Source: Vreelandella olivaria (GTDB lineage: Bacteria; Pseudomonadota; Gammaproteobacteria; Pseudomonadales; Halomonadaceae). Taken from it: 64,000 bases of DNA. Below are positions 33,133-44,941 of the stretch, in pieces (the stretch's first letter is position 1; each line of letters opens with the position of its first letter). A model generated the notes under the pieces. That model was not told where the DNA came from, did not search any database, and saw only the letters and a list, made by a program, of their open reading frames with translations. The stretch spans positions 1,922,001-1,986,000 of the forward strand of contig AP019416.1 of assembly GCA_004295565.1 (NCBI GenBank). The letters are read 5' to 3'. Both the position numbers and the translations under genes were made by a program.

Positions 33133-35023
33133 ATGACCGGCTATTTTATTCAAGCCTTTATTTACCTTGTCGCCGCGGTGATCGCGGTACCGCTAGCCAA
33201 GCGTTTTGGTCTGGGGTCTGTGCTGGGGTATCTGGTTGCTGGGGTCGTGATTGGCCCGATTCTGGGGCTGGTGGGGCAGGAGACCACCACCATTCAGCAT
33301 TTTGCCGAGTTCGGCGTGGTGATGATGCTATTTTTGGTGGGCATGGAGCTTGATCCCAAGGGGCTGTGGGCCATGCGGGTTCGGCTGATTGGCCTGGGCG
33401 GGCTTCAGGTCGTGCTAACCGCAGCGGCAGGTAGTGCTATTGGTTGGTGGCTGGGGCTTGTTTGGCAGACGGCGCTGGCAGTGGGGCTGATTTTCGCGCT
33501 CTCCTCTACGGCGATTGTGCTGCAAACACTCAATGAGAAGGGGCTGGCCAAAACCGAGGGTGGGCGCAGCGCTTTTTCGGTGTTGCTGTTTCAGGATATT
33601 GCGGTAATCCCCATGTTGGCGCTGATCCCGCTGCTGGCGCTACCTGAATTGATGGGGGCGGGCGGTGATGATGGCCACGCCAGCTTAAGCCTGGTCGCCC
33701 ACTTGCCCGGCTGGGCGCACGCCCTGGTGGTGGTGGCTGCTATCGCCAGTGTGATTGCCGGGGCTACTACTTAATGCCACTGCTGTTTCGCTATGTGATT
33801 GGCTCTGGCCTGCGTGAAGTATTTACCGCTACGGCGCTGATGTTGGTGATTGGCATCGCCGCCCTGATGAGTGTGGTCAATTTATCTCCCGCACTGGGTG
33901 CCTTCCTGGCGGGGGTGGTGCTCGCCAATAGTGAATTCAAGCACGAGCTGGAAGCCAATATTGAGCCCTTCAAGGGGCTGCTACTGGGGCTGTTCTTTAT
34001 TACCGTAGGGGCGGGGATCAATTTCTCAGTGCTGGCGGCGGAGTGGGGCACGGTGCTATCGCTAGGCGTGGCGGTAATCGTTGTAAAGGGTGTGATTCTG
34101 CTGGGCTTGGCGCTGCTATTTCGGGTGCATGGCAGCAACGGCTGGCTGTTTACTTTAAGCCTTGCCCAAGCCGGTGAATTTGGCTTTGTGCTGCTGACCT
34201 ACAGCGTTCAAAACAACGTGATTCCTACTGATATCTCCCAGATTCTCTCACTGGTGGTGGCGCTATCGATGTTCTTAACGCCGTTGCTATTTATTGCCTA
34301 TGACCGGCTGGTGCTACCGCGCTACCTTATCGCTAAAAACGATGATCGCGAAGCCGATGCTATTGAGGAGCAGGCACCGGTTATCGTTGCGGGGGTAGGG
34401 CGGTTTGGACAAATTATCTGTCGCTTGCTGCGCGCCAATAATATCCCCATCGTGGCGCTGGATCTCGAGATTGAGCAGATCGAAAATCTGCGCAAAATTA
34501 ACATTAAAAGCTACTTTGGCGACGCCAGCCGCTCCGATTTGCTTGAGACCGCAGGGATTGAGCATGCCCGATTACTGGTTATCGCGCTAGATGATCGTGA
34601 GCGTGCCGTACAGATGGTTAAGCACGTGAAGCATGCTTACCCCCAAGTGTGGGTGCTGGCCCGTGCCTTCGACCGTGGTCACGGCTATCAATTGCGTGAT
34701 GCGGGCGCAGATGACGTGATCAGTGAAACCTATCATTCGGCGCTGGAGCTGGGCGGGCACGCACTGACGGCCATGGGAGTACACCCCATGCGTGCTAAGC
34801 AGATGACCTGGGCCTTTGTGCAGAACGAAGATGCCCACGAGGATGAGCTGTTTGACGCCTGGAAAGAGATCGAAGAGGGCATCAGCTTCAGCCCCGCTAC
34901 GGCGAGCTATTTATGAAGCTGGAAGAGTCGTTGAACAGCGCCATGCAGCAGGATTGGCCAGAGCCGCAGCGGGAAGATGTGCCTATTTGGACACCGCCTG
35001 AGCAACATCGCGATAACGTTTAA
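33133..35023 (+). CDS. Monovalent cation:proton antiporter, KefB/KefC (CPA2) family (two frameshifts)
   Basis: This is a multi-pass inner-membrane K+/H+ exchanger with a cytoplasmic RCK domain. About a dozen membrane segments span the first 390 residues, with the CPA2 signatures LGYLVAGVVIGP, ALSSTAIVLQTL, VLLFQDIAVIPMLAL and SPALGAFLAGVVLANSEF. The RCK N-domain reads VIVAGVGRFGQIICRLL. One T is missing near 33773 and one C near 34892. Restored, the protein is 630 residues ending PPEQHRDNV. A glutathione-gating KefB/KefC role is plausible but not proven. Its stop overlaps the convergent gene at 35020. Confidence 0.87.
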
Positions 35024-35583
35024 AAAGGCAAATGCAATGAGGCGCTTAGCATATTGAGGTGGCTGAGGGAGGAGGCGTCGATGCGTTCATACTCCAGGCG
35101 ACTGACGAGTCGGTTGATCGTCACCGTGGCGCCGAAACCTTGCAGCAGTGCTGTACCGCTTTCATCGGCGCCTTCCAGATCACTTTCGCCGCGCCATTCT
35201 GTGATGCCGGACTTCGCATAGATGCTGAAAGCACCCATGCGAACTCCGGCAACAATGGCGCCTCCTAAACTGAGAGTGTCCATGATGAGGGGGCTAACAC
35301 CGGAGGAAGTGGAGATCTCTTCGCTTTCCCGGTAGGCAATCTCAGCGCCAATATCGAGCTGCGGGAGTCGCCAGGGGCTGTAGCCTGCGGTGACTCGAAA
35401 ACCGCTGGTATAATTATCAAGGCTTTGAAGGTCGCTGCCTTCTAAGATAACGCCGTTATCCAGCTGCATAAGTTCGCTATTGGGAGCGGTATACGCCATG
35501 ACCGGCGGGGTGTCGTCGGCGTAGCTGCTAAACCAGGGAACTGAGCAGCAGAGCAGGGTGCTTGCCAAGCGTTTGATTGGCAT
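35020..35583 (-). CDS. Predicted outer-membrane beta-barrel protein
   Basis: This is an intact 187-residue protein with a signal peptide (MPIKRLASTLLCCSVPWFSSYA). It shows alternating hydrophobic/polar strands typical of small 8-strand barrels, for example FRVTAGYSPWRLPQLDIGAEIAYR and SRLEYERIDASS. It ends in a C-terminal Phe (ASLHLPF), the usual beta-barrel assembly signal. I do not recognise a named family beyond the OmpA-like/opacity type. It is monocistronic on the minus strand and convergent with the antiporter gene. Confidence 0.7.
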   Translation of the reverse strand: MPIKRLASTLLCCSVPWFSSYADDTPPVMAYTAPNSELMQLDNGVILEGSDLQSLDNYTSGFRVTAGYSPWRLPQLDIGAEIAYRESEEISTSSGVSPLIMDTLSLGGAIVAGVRMGAFSIYAKSGITEWRGESDLEGADESGTALLQGFGATVTINRLVSRLEYERIDASSLSHLNMLSASLHLPF

Positions 35584-35661
35584 TTCTCGTACACCTATCG
35601 GTTCATACCCAAATATTGTCGTATAGCCATGGGTAGAGAGGAAAAAGCAATTCTATTCAGA

Positions 35662-36485
35662 TTAGCAACTGGCTTGGATTTCCACCACTTTAATTGCGCC
35701 CTGAGCCAGATTATCGACTAAATTTTTACCCATTGTCAGAAAGCGTTCGCCAAATACCCACTGGGGTGACAGCACGGCTGGTCGTGGCGTCTGCTCTTTT
35801 GCCGTTGGCGCTGGCGCCACGCCAAGGCCATTTCACTCCAGTCGTCCACGTGTACAAGCTGAAAGCCGCCGGTTTCAAGCAGCCGAGTCAGCTCAGACAG
35901 GTTAAGTAAATGGGAGTGCTCGGAGTTGGCTGCCCACGGCACAGGGTAGCGAAGGTGCGCCACGTTGGGGCCACTGACCACCTCATGCATGACTAGCTGC
36001 CCACCAGGGCGCAGAACTCGGCGGCTCTGTGCGATAACCCTGTTAGCATCGGGCATATTTAGCAGACTATGTTGAAACAGCACGGCATCAAAGCTGTTAT
36101 CGGCAAACGGCAGGGCGCCCGCGTCACCGGTTACCCAGGCAAGTGGTGGTGCGTCAGGTTGGTTAACTCGCGAGCAAAGCGCTCTGTTTAGCACGCTGAA
36201 GCCATGGGTAATATCCAGCCCGGTCATTTGAAAGCCCAACGCCGCGCCCTGGCGCATCAAGCCGCCCAGCCCAGCGCCGACATCCAATACGTTCACATGC
36301 GTTGTAGGGTCTAGTCGTTCAAGTAAACGGGCCGATGCCGCCACGCCGCCAATATGCAACTGATCCAAAGGAGCCAGTTGATGCAGCGTGGGGCCAGCGG
36401 GGAAGTGGGCATCAATCTGCGCCAGTACTTCATCAGCGCGCAGGGCGCGCTGATAGTGCTCCGCTAAACGGTTGGCGTTGGTCAT
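35662..36485 (-). CDS. Class I SAM-dependent methyltransferase (one frameshift)
   Basis: This is a UbiE/COQ5-like methyltransferase of unknown substrate. The SAM-binding motif is NVLDVGAGLGGLMRQGAALG, followed by GLDITHGFS, GDAGALPFADNSFDAV and RVLRPGGQLVMHEV. One A is missing near 35798. The restored C-terminus reads RPAVLSPQWVFGERF and the protein is 274 residues. It starts six bases after the acyl-CoA ligase, so it may be the last gene of the liu transcript, although no methylation step is known in that pathway. Confidence 0.82.
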
Positions 36486-36491
36486 TGTGCT

Positions 36492-38195
36492 TTATGACTC
36501 TTGATCCAAACCGAGCTCTTGGATAGAAATTTCGCGCATCTTGAACTTCTGGATCTTGCCGGTGACGGTCATCGGGAACTCGTCCACGAACTTGAAGTAG
36601 CGCGGGATCTTGAAGTGAGTGATCTTGCCTTTACAGTACTCACGCAGCTCTTCGCCGGTCACCTCTCCCGCGGTGCTGTTGAGTTTCACCCAGGCAATCA
36701 GCTCTTCACCGTATTTCTTATCCGGCACGCCGGTGACCTGCACCTCAGAAATCGCCGAGTGGGCGTATAAGAACTCCTCGATCTCTTTGGGATAGACGTT
36801 CTCACCGCCGCGAATCACCATATCTTTAATGCGACCGACGATCTGGATGTAGCCCTCCTCATCCATGGTGGCCAGGTCGCCGGTGTGCATCCAGCCCGCT
36901 TCGTCGATGGCTTCGGCGGTGGCTTTATCGTTGTTCCAGTACTTCAGCATTACGCTATAGCCGCGGGTACACAGCTCGCCGATTTCGCCCCTGGGCAGAA
37001 TGCCGCCGTTGCCAGGGTCGACAATTTTGTTCTCTAAGTGAGGCTGGGTACGGCCCACGGTGGATACCCGCTTCTCAATGCTGTCGTTGGCACCCGTTTG
37101 AGTGGAGACCGGGCTGGTTTCCGTCATGCCGTAGGCGATCTGTACGCCTTTCATATTCATCTTATTGATGACCTGCTTCATGATCTCCGCAGGGCAGATC
37201 GAGCCTGCCATAATGCCGGTACGCAGGGAGGAGAGGTCGGTGCTGGGAAAGTCAGGGTGATCCAGTTCGGCAATAAACATGGTCGGCACGCCGTAAAGCG
37301 CGGTGGCTTTTTGTTCGTGTACCGCCTTGAGCACTTTGCCTGGGTCGAAGCCTTCATCCGGGTAGATCATGGTGGCGCCGTGGGTCATACAGCCCAGGTT
37401 GCCCATCACCATACCAAAGCAGTGGTAAAGAGGAACCGGAATCACCAGGCGGTCTTCGCTGGTAAACCCCATGCTCTCCGCCACAAAAAAGCCGTTGTTG
37501 AGAATATTGTGGTGGGAGAGTGTGGCTCCTTTGGGAAAGCCGGTGGTGCCGGAGGTGTACTGGATATTGATGGCGTCGTCGAACTGCAGCGTGGCTTGCA
37601 GGTCGTCAACATCGGTTTGACTAACCTTGTTGGCTTCCTCCATCAGATCCGACCAGCGCCACATGCCGCTGAGTTTCTCGCTACTTAAATTAATGATGCA
37701 CTCAAGATCGGGCAGCTTTGGCGACTTCAGCGCCCCTTCAGCGCAGGTGTTGAGTTCCGGGGCCAGCTCAAACAGCATGGCGCTATAGTCGGAGCTTTTG
37801 AAGCTGTTGGCGGTGACCAGAAAACGCGCGCCGGATTGGTTCAGCGCGTACTCCAACTCATGGGTGCGGTAAGAGGGATTAATGTTGACCAGAATGGCGC
37901 CAATTTTGGCAGTGGCGAACTGAGTTAACGTCCATTCGCTGCAGTTGGGTGCCCAGATGGCCACGCGGTCGCCCTTGTTAACCCCAATGGAGAGTAGGGC
38001 ACGGGCACAGCGGTTAACCTCTTCCTGAAGCTGGCGATAGCTCCAGTGAATATGTTGATGCAGCACAATCAGCGCATCGTTATCGGCGTACTGGGTGGCG
38101 ATCTGGTCGAATTTGTCGCCAATGGTCATACCCAGCAGGGGCTTGTCCGCCATGCTGCTGGAGTAGCTGGGTAGGGTAAGAGCAGGTGATGCCAT
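36492..38195 (-). CDS. AMP-binding acyl-CoA ligase
   Basis: This intact 567-residue protein activates a fatty or branched-chain acid to its CoA thioester through an acyl-adenylate. It has the P-loop [27 protein letters not shown], the Asp in [22 protein letters not shown] and the catalytic Lys in the C-terminal [12 protein letters not shown]. It follows the liuE homologue in the same direction after 86 bases. Acyl- or acetoacetyl-CoA ligases are often linked to liu operons, so a substrate such as isovalerate, acetoacetate or a medium-chain acid is inferred. Confidence 0.88.
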   Translation of the reverse strand: MASPALTLPSYSSSMADKPLLGMTIGDKFDQIATQYADNDALIVLHQHIHWSYRQLQEEVNRCARALLSIGVNKGDRVAIWAPNCSEWTLTQFATAKIGAILVNINPSYRTHELEYALNQSGARFLVTANSFKSSDYSAMLFELAPELNTCAEGALKSPKLPDLECIINLSSEKLSGMWRWSDLMEEANKVSQTDVDDLQATLQFDDAINIQYTSGTTGFPKGATLSHHNILNNGFFVAESMGFTSEDRLVIPVPLYHCFGMVMGNLGCMTHGATMIYPDEGFDPGKVLKAVHEQKATALYGVPTMFIAELDHPDFPSTDLSSLRTGIMAGSICPAEIMKQVINKMNMKGVQIAYGMTETSPVSTQTGANDSIEKRVSTVGRTQPHLENKIVDPGNGGILPRGEIGELCTRGYSVMLKYWNNDKATAEAIDEAGWMHTGDLATMDEEGYIQIVGRIKDMVIRGGENVYPKEIEEFLYAHSAISEVQVTGVPDKKYGEELIAWVKLNSTAGEVTGEELREYCKGKITHFKIPRYFKFVDEFPMTVTGKIQKFKMREISIQELGLDQES

Positions 38196-38281
38196 GGTGT
38201 ATCTCTCCGATATTTTTTCTTGTCCGAGCGGGAAGGCAGAGGATAATTCGCTACTTTTAATTTTTATTATTAACGTCTCAT

Positions 38282-39187
38282 TTAACGGCTAGCGCCTTTT
38301 GCCAGGGCCACCTTGGAGCTGGGCTTGCGGCCTAGTTCATGGGTGATCCAGTAGCCGGTATCGATTACGGCTTGCAGGTCAATGCCCGTTTCAATGCCTA
38401 GCCCTTCAAGCAGGTAGAGCACGTCTTCGGTGGCCACATTGCCGGAGGCGCCTTTGGCATAGGGGCAGCCACCCAGGCCTGCCGTCGCCGCATCAATCAC
38501 ACTGATGCCCTCTTCCATTACTGCGTAGAGATTGGCCAGCGCCATGCCGTAGGTGTCATGGAAGTGGGCAGCCAGGAACTCTATCGGCACCTGCCGCTGA
38601 ACGGCTTCAATCATGCGTTTGGCGGCCAGCGGTGTGCCGACGCCGATGGTGTCACCGAGTGACACCTCGTAGCAGCCCATTTCATAAAGCGCCTTGGCCA
38701 CCTCGGCTACTTTGCTGGGGTCAATCTCGCCTTCGTAGGGGCAGCCCAATACGCAGGAGACGTAGCCGCGTACGCGCACGCCTGCTTCTCGGGCGCGCTC
38801 TAACACAGGCTCGAAGCGGGTCAGAGACTCAGCAATGGAGCAGTTAATGTTCTTCTGCGAAAAGGCTTCAGACGCGGCACCAAAGACCGCCACCTCTTCA
38901 ACGCCAACCGTTAGGGCGTTTTCCAGCCCTTTCAGGTTGGGCGTCAGCGCGGAGTAGACCACGCCGGGCTGGCGCTGAATGCCCGCCATCACCTCGACGG
39001 CGTCACCCATTTGAGGTACCCACTTGGGCGACACAAAACTGGCCGCTTCAATATGCGCGATACCCGCGTTGGCAAGCCGCTCGACTAGGGTAATTTTAGT
39101 CGCGGTAGGCACAATGGCCCCCGGTTCGTTTTGCAGGCCGTCCCGGGGGGCCATCTCAAATAGCTTAACGGACGTAGGCAGTGGCAT
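38282..39187 (-). CDS. liuE: Hydroxymethylglutaryl-CoA lyase
   Basis: This enzyme cleaves HMG-CoA to acetyl-CoA and acetoacetate, the last step of leucine degradation. The intact 301 residues show [17 protein letters not shown] (metal-binding Asp), [24 protein letters not shown] and the catalytic Cys loop [20 protein letters not shown]. The C-terminal end is basic. It follows liuD by 12 bases. Confidence 0.93.
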   Translation of the reverse strand: MPLPTSVKLFEMAPRDGLQNEPGAIVPTATKITLVERLANAGIAHIEAASFVSPKWVPQMGDAVEVMAGIQRQPGVVYSALTPNLKGLENALTVGVEEVAVFGAASEAFSQKNINCSIAESLTRFEPVLERAREAGVRVRGYVSCVLGCPYEGEIDPSKVAEVAKALYEMGCYEVSLGDTIGVGTPLAAKRMIEAVQRQVPIEFLAAHFHDTYGMALANLYAVMEEGISVIDAATAGLGGCPYAKGASGNVATEDVLYLLEGLGIETGIDLQAVIDTGYWITHELGRKPSSKVALAKGASR

Positions 39188-39199
39188 AAGCGTGAACTC

Positions 39200-41274
39200 C
39201 TATTCGTTGGCTGCAAAGTCGAGTAAAACGGCGCCCTGACTGACCGTGTCACCTGCCTGGAAGTGGAAGGTTTCCACGCTGCCGTCGGCGGGGGCGGTCA
39301 TGGTGTGCTCCATTTTCATCGCTTCCATCACCATCAGCGGCATACCTTTCTCAACCGCCACGCCGGGCTCCACGAGTAGCGCCACCACGGTGCCATTCAT
39401 CGGTGCCGTCAGCGTGGATTCCGCTTCGTGGTGACCATGATCTATGGCATCGATACGCCGCCAGAACAGGCGGGTTTCACCGCTGGGGTCGGCCATTACC
39501 ACCACATGACCATCGCGACGCGCCTGCAGGCGGCGGCGGTGGCCGTTAGCGTGACCGCTACCGCATCACCGGTGAGCGGCTGTAGGCTTGCGGTGAGGGT
39601 GTCATTGCCGATAGTCAGGTTCCACAGCGCCTCGCCAGCGTTGCGTTTACCTTCGACAATCACGACTGCTTCATCACTGTCAGCGGCCTTTACATCTGAT
39701 GGGTCGCACAGAGCAATGCGAATGGTATGGGGTGCATTCAGACGGAAGCCATCGTGGCGATCCCAGGGGGAGTCACTTTCGCACTCCTGGGCGAGTTGGT
39801 TCAGGCCAATCAGCGCGGCGCTGGCGTAGGCCTCCATGCCATAGGTGCGCGGTGCGAATAGGGTGGCTTCGTTACGCTCAATAAAGCGTGTATCCAGTTC
39901 GACATTTTTAAAGCCAGGGTGAGTCGCCAAGCGCATTAAGAAGGCGCGGTTAGTGACGACACCCTGTACGTCCAGCGCTGCCAGTGCGCGGTTTAGGGTC
40001 GCCAGTGCCGCATCGCGGTCAGCACCATGCACGATGAGTTTGGCGAGCATGGGGTCGTAGTGCATTGATACCGCATCGCCGCTATCTACGCCGCTGTCCA
40101 GGCGTACTTGGTCAGCGCTCAGGCCTGCGCCGTCTAAATCCAGCGCGAAACGGTTGAGCAAGCCGGTAGCGGGCAGAAAATCCTGATCCGGATCTTCGGC
40201 GTAAATGCGCGCCTCAAAGCTATGCCCGGTAATGGTTAGCTCGTCCTGGCTACAAGGGAGCGGTTCGCCCATGGCTACGCGCAGCTGCCACTCGACCAAG
40301 TCCTGGCCGGTGATCATTTCGGTGACGGGGTGCTCGACCTGGAGACGGGTATTCATCTCCATAAAGTAGAATGAACCATCCGCATCAAGTAAGAACTCGA
40401 CAGTGCCCGCGCCCACATAGCCTATCTCCTGAGCGGCGCGCACTGCAGCGTCGCCCATGTTGCGGCGCAGCTCCGCCGTCATGCCGGGGGCGGGGGCTTC
40501 TTCAATCACTTTTTGATGGCGGCGCTGGACGCTGCAGTCCCGCTCGAACAGGTAAACGCCGTTGCCGTGACGGTCGCAGAACACCTGCACTTCCACATGG
40601 CGTGGCTGTACCAGGTACTTCTCGATCAGCATACGGTCATCGCCGAACGCCGCTTTGGATTCACGGCGACAGCCATCTAACGCGGCCTGGAAGCCATCAC
40701 CCGATTCAACCACGCGCATACCTTTACCACCGCCACCGGCGCTGGCTTTGAGCATGACCGGATAGCCGATCTTGTCGGCCTCGTCACGTAGAAGCGAGTC
40801 GTCTTGATCATCGCCGTGGTAGCCCGGCACCAGCAGCACGCCCGCATTGGCCATGCGGGCTTTAGCAGCAGATTTATCGCCCATGGCGGCAATCGCCGAG
40901 GCAGGCGGGCCGACAAAGGTAATGCCCGCTTCTTCAAGGGCCTTAACGAAGCTGCCATTTTCAGACAGAAAGCCGTAGCCGGGGTGAATCGCGCCGGTGC
41001 CGGTGCGCTTGGCGGCGTCGATGACCGCATCAATATTCAGGTAGCTTTCACGCGCAGCGGCAGGGCCTAAGCGCACGGCTTCATCGGCTTCACGCACATG
41101 GCGGGCCGTGGCATCAGCATCGGAGTAGACTGCAACGGTTTTCAGGCCCATACGGCGCGCAGTGCGCATTACACGGCAGGCGATTTCACCCCGGTTAGCA
41201 ACCAGAAGCGTATCAAAAGGCGTTGTGCGAGCGGCGTTTTCGTCTTTTTTTATAACAAGAGGCGAATGACTCAT
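39200..41274 (-). CDS. liuD: Methylcrotonyl-CoA carboxylase, biotin-containing alpha subunit (one frameshift)
   Basis: This subunit carries biotin carboxylase and biotin carrier functions for carboxylation of 3-methylcrotonyl-CoA. Domains in order are the biotin carboxylase N-domain (LLVANRGEIACRVMRTARR), the ATP-grasp domain (KASAGGGGKGMRVV, RDCSVQRRHQKVIEEAPAP, MEMNTRLQVEHPVTE) and a C-terminal biotinyl domain with the biotin Lys in VMEAMKMEHTM. One A is missing near 39546. Restored length is 691 residues. Its ATG overlaps the liuC stop (ATGA). Confidence 0.94.
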
Positions 41275-42095
41275 GAGCGACGCTCCGAAGCGTGGGGTGT
41301 GTTATTAGATTCGGCCCAATCCGGGCGACGCTTTTCAAAGAAGCTGGATAAACCCTCTTGGCCCTCCTGGCTTACCCGCAGCTTGGCGATCACCTGGCAG
41401 GTATGCTCTCGGGTGGCGTCGCTGTCAGGTGCTTGAGCCACCGTGGCCATTAAGGCTTTGGTGGCGCGCTGGGCCTGAGGGGAGCCTTTTAGTAGTGTTG
41501 CCAGCAGGGTATCCACTTCGTCGTCTAGCTTATCGTGCTCCACCACCATATGGACTAAGCCCAGCGCGAGGGCTATTTCGGCGTCCATGACTTCGGCGGT
41601 TAACGCATAGCGGCGCATCTGTCGCTCGCCCAGTGCTCGCTGCACGTAAGGACTGATCACTGCAGGCGACAAGCCAATGTTGACTTCCGAAAGGCAGAAT
41701 TTGGCTTTACCCGAGGCGATCACGATGTCGCAGCAGGCGGCCAGGCCCACTGCACCGCCAAAGGCAGCCCCTTGAACGCGGCAAACCGTAGGACAGGGCA
41801 GTGTATCGAGCCCGTGCATGAGGGCGGCAAGCTTGCGGGAGTCGGCGAGGTTATCTTCCAGGTCGTAATCGACCATGCGCTTCATCCAGTTCAGATCGGC
41901 ACCGGCCGAGAAGCTTTTGCCTTCTGACGCCAGCACTACCACGCGCACATCGCCTGCTTCGGCCAACGTATGCAACTGGTCAAGGTGTGCGTTTAGCTCA
42001 GCGATCAGGCTGTCGTCAAAAGCGTTATGCACCTCGGGGCGGTTTAAGGTCAGGCGTGCCACGCCGTTTTCAATCATCAGTGTTGAGTAAGCCAT
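41271..42095 (-). CDS. liuC: Methylglutaconyl-CoA hydratase (enoyl-CoA hydratase family)
   Basis: LiuC hydrates 3-methylglutaconyl-CoA to HMG-CoA in leucine degradation. The intact 274-residue crotonase-fold protein has the oxyanion-hole segments GKSFSAGADLNWMKRM and CRVQGAAFGGAVGLAACCDI, followed by FCLSEVNIGLSPAVISPYV. Position between the two carboxylase subunit genes fixes the specific role. Confidence 0.92.
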   Translation of the reverse strand: MAYSTLMIENGVARLTLNRPEVHNAFDDSLIAELNAHLDQLHTLAEAGDVRVVVLASEGKSFSAGADLNWMKRMVDYDLEDNLADSRKLAALMHGLDTLPCPTVCRVQGAAFGGAVGLAACCDIVIASGKAKFCLSEVNIGLSPAVISPYVQRALGERQMRRYALTAEVMDAEIALALGLVHMVVEHDKLDDEVDTLLATLLKGSPQAQRATKALMATVAQAPDSDATREHTCQVIAKLRVSQEGQEGLSSFFEKRRPDWAESNNTPHASERRS

Positions 42096-42107
42096 GGTGA
42101 TTGCCCC

Positions 42108-43712
42108 TTACATCCGGAACACGCCGAAGCGCGTCTCTTCAATTTCCGCGTTCATCGCGGCAGCTAAAGAAAAGCCCCAGCACATCGCGGGTTTGCAGCG
42201 GATCAATCACGCCGTCGTCCCATAAGCGGGCGCTGGCGTAGTAGGGGTGGCCCTGATGCTCGTACTGGTCGCGGGTGGGCTGCTTGAAGGCTTCTTCCTC
42301 CTCTTTGCTCCACTCGCGGCCTTCGCGTTCATGCTGCTCGCGCTTAACCTGGGCCAGCACGCCCGCCGCCTGCTCGCCGCCCATTACGGAAATGCGCGCG
42401 TTGGGCCACATAAACAGCAGGTTGGGGTCGTAAGCACGGCCACACATACCGTAGTTGCCGGCGCCGAAGCTGCCACCAATCAGTACCGTATACTTGGGCA
42501 CTTTGGCGCAGGCCACGGCAGTCACCAGCTTGGCGCCGTGCTTGGCGATACCTTCATGCTCGTACTTGGAGCCGACCATAAAGCCGGTAATGTTCTGGAG
42601 GAAGATCAGCGGGATCTTGCGCTGGGCGCAGAGCTGGATAAAGTGAGCACCTTTCACCGCGCTTTCGGAAAACAGCACGCCGTTGTTGGCCACAATGCCC
42701 ACCGGGTAGCCGTGAATATGGGCAAAGCCGGTGACCAGGGTGTCGCCGTAGTAGCGCTTGAACTCGTCAAAATCGGAGTCGTCGACAATGCGGCCAATCA
42801 CTTCCCGCACGTCGTAGGGCTTTTTCAGATCGGTACCCACAATGCCGTATAGCTCAGCAGGGTCGAGCTTGGGTGGCTTGGGTGCCTGCATGGCGAGCTT
42901 GCCACGCTTTTGCCAGTTCAGCCGTGACACGCAGGCGCGGGCTAGCTGCAGCGCGTGGACGTCATTTTCCGCGTAGTGGTCGGCGACACCGCTGACCTTG
43001 GCGTGAACATCTGCACCGCCCAAGTCTTCAGCGCTAATGCTTTCACCGGTGGCGGCTTTTACCAACGGCGGGCCACCCAGGAAAATCGTGCCCTGCTCTT
43101 TGACGATGATCGACTCATCCGCCATGGCAGGCACGTAAGCACCGCCCGCGGTGCAGGAACCCATGACCACGGCGATTTGTGGAATGCCTTCGGCGGACAT
43201 GGTCGCCTGGTTGTAGAAAATGCGCCCGAAATGGTCGCGGTCGGGAAGACCTCATCCTGGCGGGGCAGGAAGGCGCCGCCGGAATCGACCAAGTAGATGC
43301 ACGGTAGGCGATGCTTGCGGGCGATCTCCTGGGCGCGAATATGTTTTTCACTGTTAGCGGAAAGTAGGTGCCGCCTTTGACCGTGGCATCGTTGGCAACG
43401 ATCACACATTCGACGCCGGAAACCCGGCCAATACCGGTGACCACGCCCGCGGCGGGTATCTCGCTATCGTAAATGTTGTGGGCCGCTAGAGCGGAGAATT
43501 CTAAAAGGCGAGCCTTCATCGATCAAGTGATCGATGCGGTCACGCACAAACAGTTTGCCGCGGCTTTCATGGCGCTCGCGGGCTTTGGCACCGCCACCCT
43601 GGGCGACGTCGGCGGTCAGCTCACGCAGTTTGTTCACTTCACCGAGCATGGAGGCTTCGTTGGCTTGAAACACATCGCTGCGCGGATTGATCTGGCTATT
43701 CACAGTGCTCAT
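42108..43712 (-). CDS. liuB: Methylcrotonyl-CoA carboxylase, carboxyltransferase beta subunit (four frameshifts)
   Basis: This subunit transfers CO2 from carboxybiotin to 3-methylcrotonyl-CoA. Pieces in four frames join cleanly: [14 protein letters not shown] with [15 protein letters not shown], then [20 protein letters not shown], then [18 protein letters not shown]. The long C-terminal part has [49 protein letters not shown] and [11 protein letters not shown]. Breaks lie near 43502 (two T's short), 43348 (A), 43235 (C) and 42175 (one extra G is the simplest reading). The corrected end is GVFRM and the length is about 535 residues, as in P. aeruginosa. Confidence 0.92.
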
Positions 43713-43723
43713 AGCGCGGCCTT

Positions 43724-44900
43724 TTATTTGCTTTCAGTAAACAGTTCGCGACCAATCAGCATCCGCCGAATCTCGCTGGTGCCCGCGCCAATTTCATACA
43801 ATTTGGCATCGCGCAGCAGGCGTCCGGTGGGGTATTCGTTGATATAGCCGTTGCCGCCGAGTAGCTGAATGGAGTCCAGTGCCACCTGGGTGGCTTTTTT
43901 CGGCGCAGTAAAGAATCACGCCTGCGGCATCTTTGCGTGAGGTTTGACCACGGTCGCAGGCGCCAGCGACGGCATATAGATAGGCGCGACAGGCGTTCAG
44001 GGTGGTGTACATATCCGCCACTTTGCCCTGCACCAGCTGGAACTCACCAATCGACTGGTTGAACTGTTTACGCTCATGGATATAGGGCATCACCACATCC
44101 ATGGCGGCCTGCATAATGCCAATCGGGCCAGCGGCGAGCACGGTTCGTTCGTAGTCCAAACCGCTCATTAGTACGCGTACGCCTTTGCCTTCGCCGCCGA
44201 GAATATTTTCAGCGGGAACGGCGCAGTCCTGGAAAACCAATTCACAGGTGTTGGAACCACGCATACCCAACTTGTCGAGTTTCTGGGCGGTAGAGAAGCC
44301 GGGCATGCCTTTTTCGATAATAAACGCCGTGATGCCTTTGGAGCCGGCGTCTGGATCCGTTTTCGCGTAGACCACCAGCACATCCGCATCCGGGCCGTTG
44401 GTGATCCACATTTTGTTGCCGTTGAGGATGTAGTGATCGCCACTCTGCTTGGCCCGCAGCTGCATCGACACCACGTCAGAACCGGCGCCGGGTTCCGACA
44501 TGGCCAGGGCGCCTACGTGGTCACCACTGATCAGCTTGGGTAGGTACTTGGCTTTCTGTTCGGGAGAGGCGTTGATCTTGATCTGGTTAACGCACAGGTT
44601 GGAGTGGGCGCCGTAAGAGAGCGCTACCGATGCGCTGGCCCGGGAGATCTCCTCCATGGCGATACAGTGGGCAAGATAACCCATGCCACTACCGCCATCC
44701 TCTTCAGGAACGGTAATCCCTAACAGCCCCATATCGCCAAACTTCTTCCACAGGTCGTTGGGGAACTCGTTATTACGGTCGATTTCGGCCGCGCGGGGGG
44801 CAATCTCGCTGGCCGCAAAGGCGTTGACCTGCTCACGCAGCATGTTCAGTTCATCATCGAGGCCAAAATTAAGTTCTGAGTAGTGTGAAAACATGGTCAA
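43724..44900 (-). CDS. liuA: Isovaleryl-CoA dehydrogenase (one frameshift)
   Basis: This FAD-dependent acyl-CoA dehydrogenase oxidises isovaleryl-CoA to 3-methylcrotonyl-CoA. It shows [37 protein letters not shown] and [19 protein letters not shown]. The frame breaks at the A6 run near 43897. With one A fewer the C-terminus becomes the family-typical [20 protein letters not shown]...[11 protein letters not shown]. Corrected length is about 391 residues. It is the first structural gene after liuR. Confidence 0.93.
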
Positions 44901-44941
44901 TCACCTATTGCTAATTTATTAGTGTTTGCTAACTATGCTGG

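Noticed and set aside
37038-37688. Long plus-strand frame (216 codons) inside the acyl-CoA ligase
   Set aside because: It is the antisense shadow of an intact 567-residue ligase with all catalytic motifs.
42247-42852. Long plus-strand frame (201 codons) inside liuB
   Set aside because: It is antisense to the conserved carboxyltransferase core and has no start signal.
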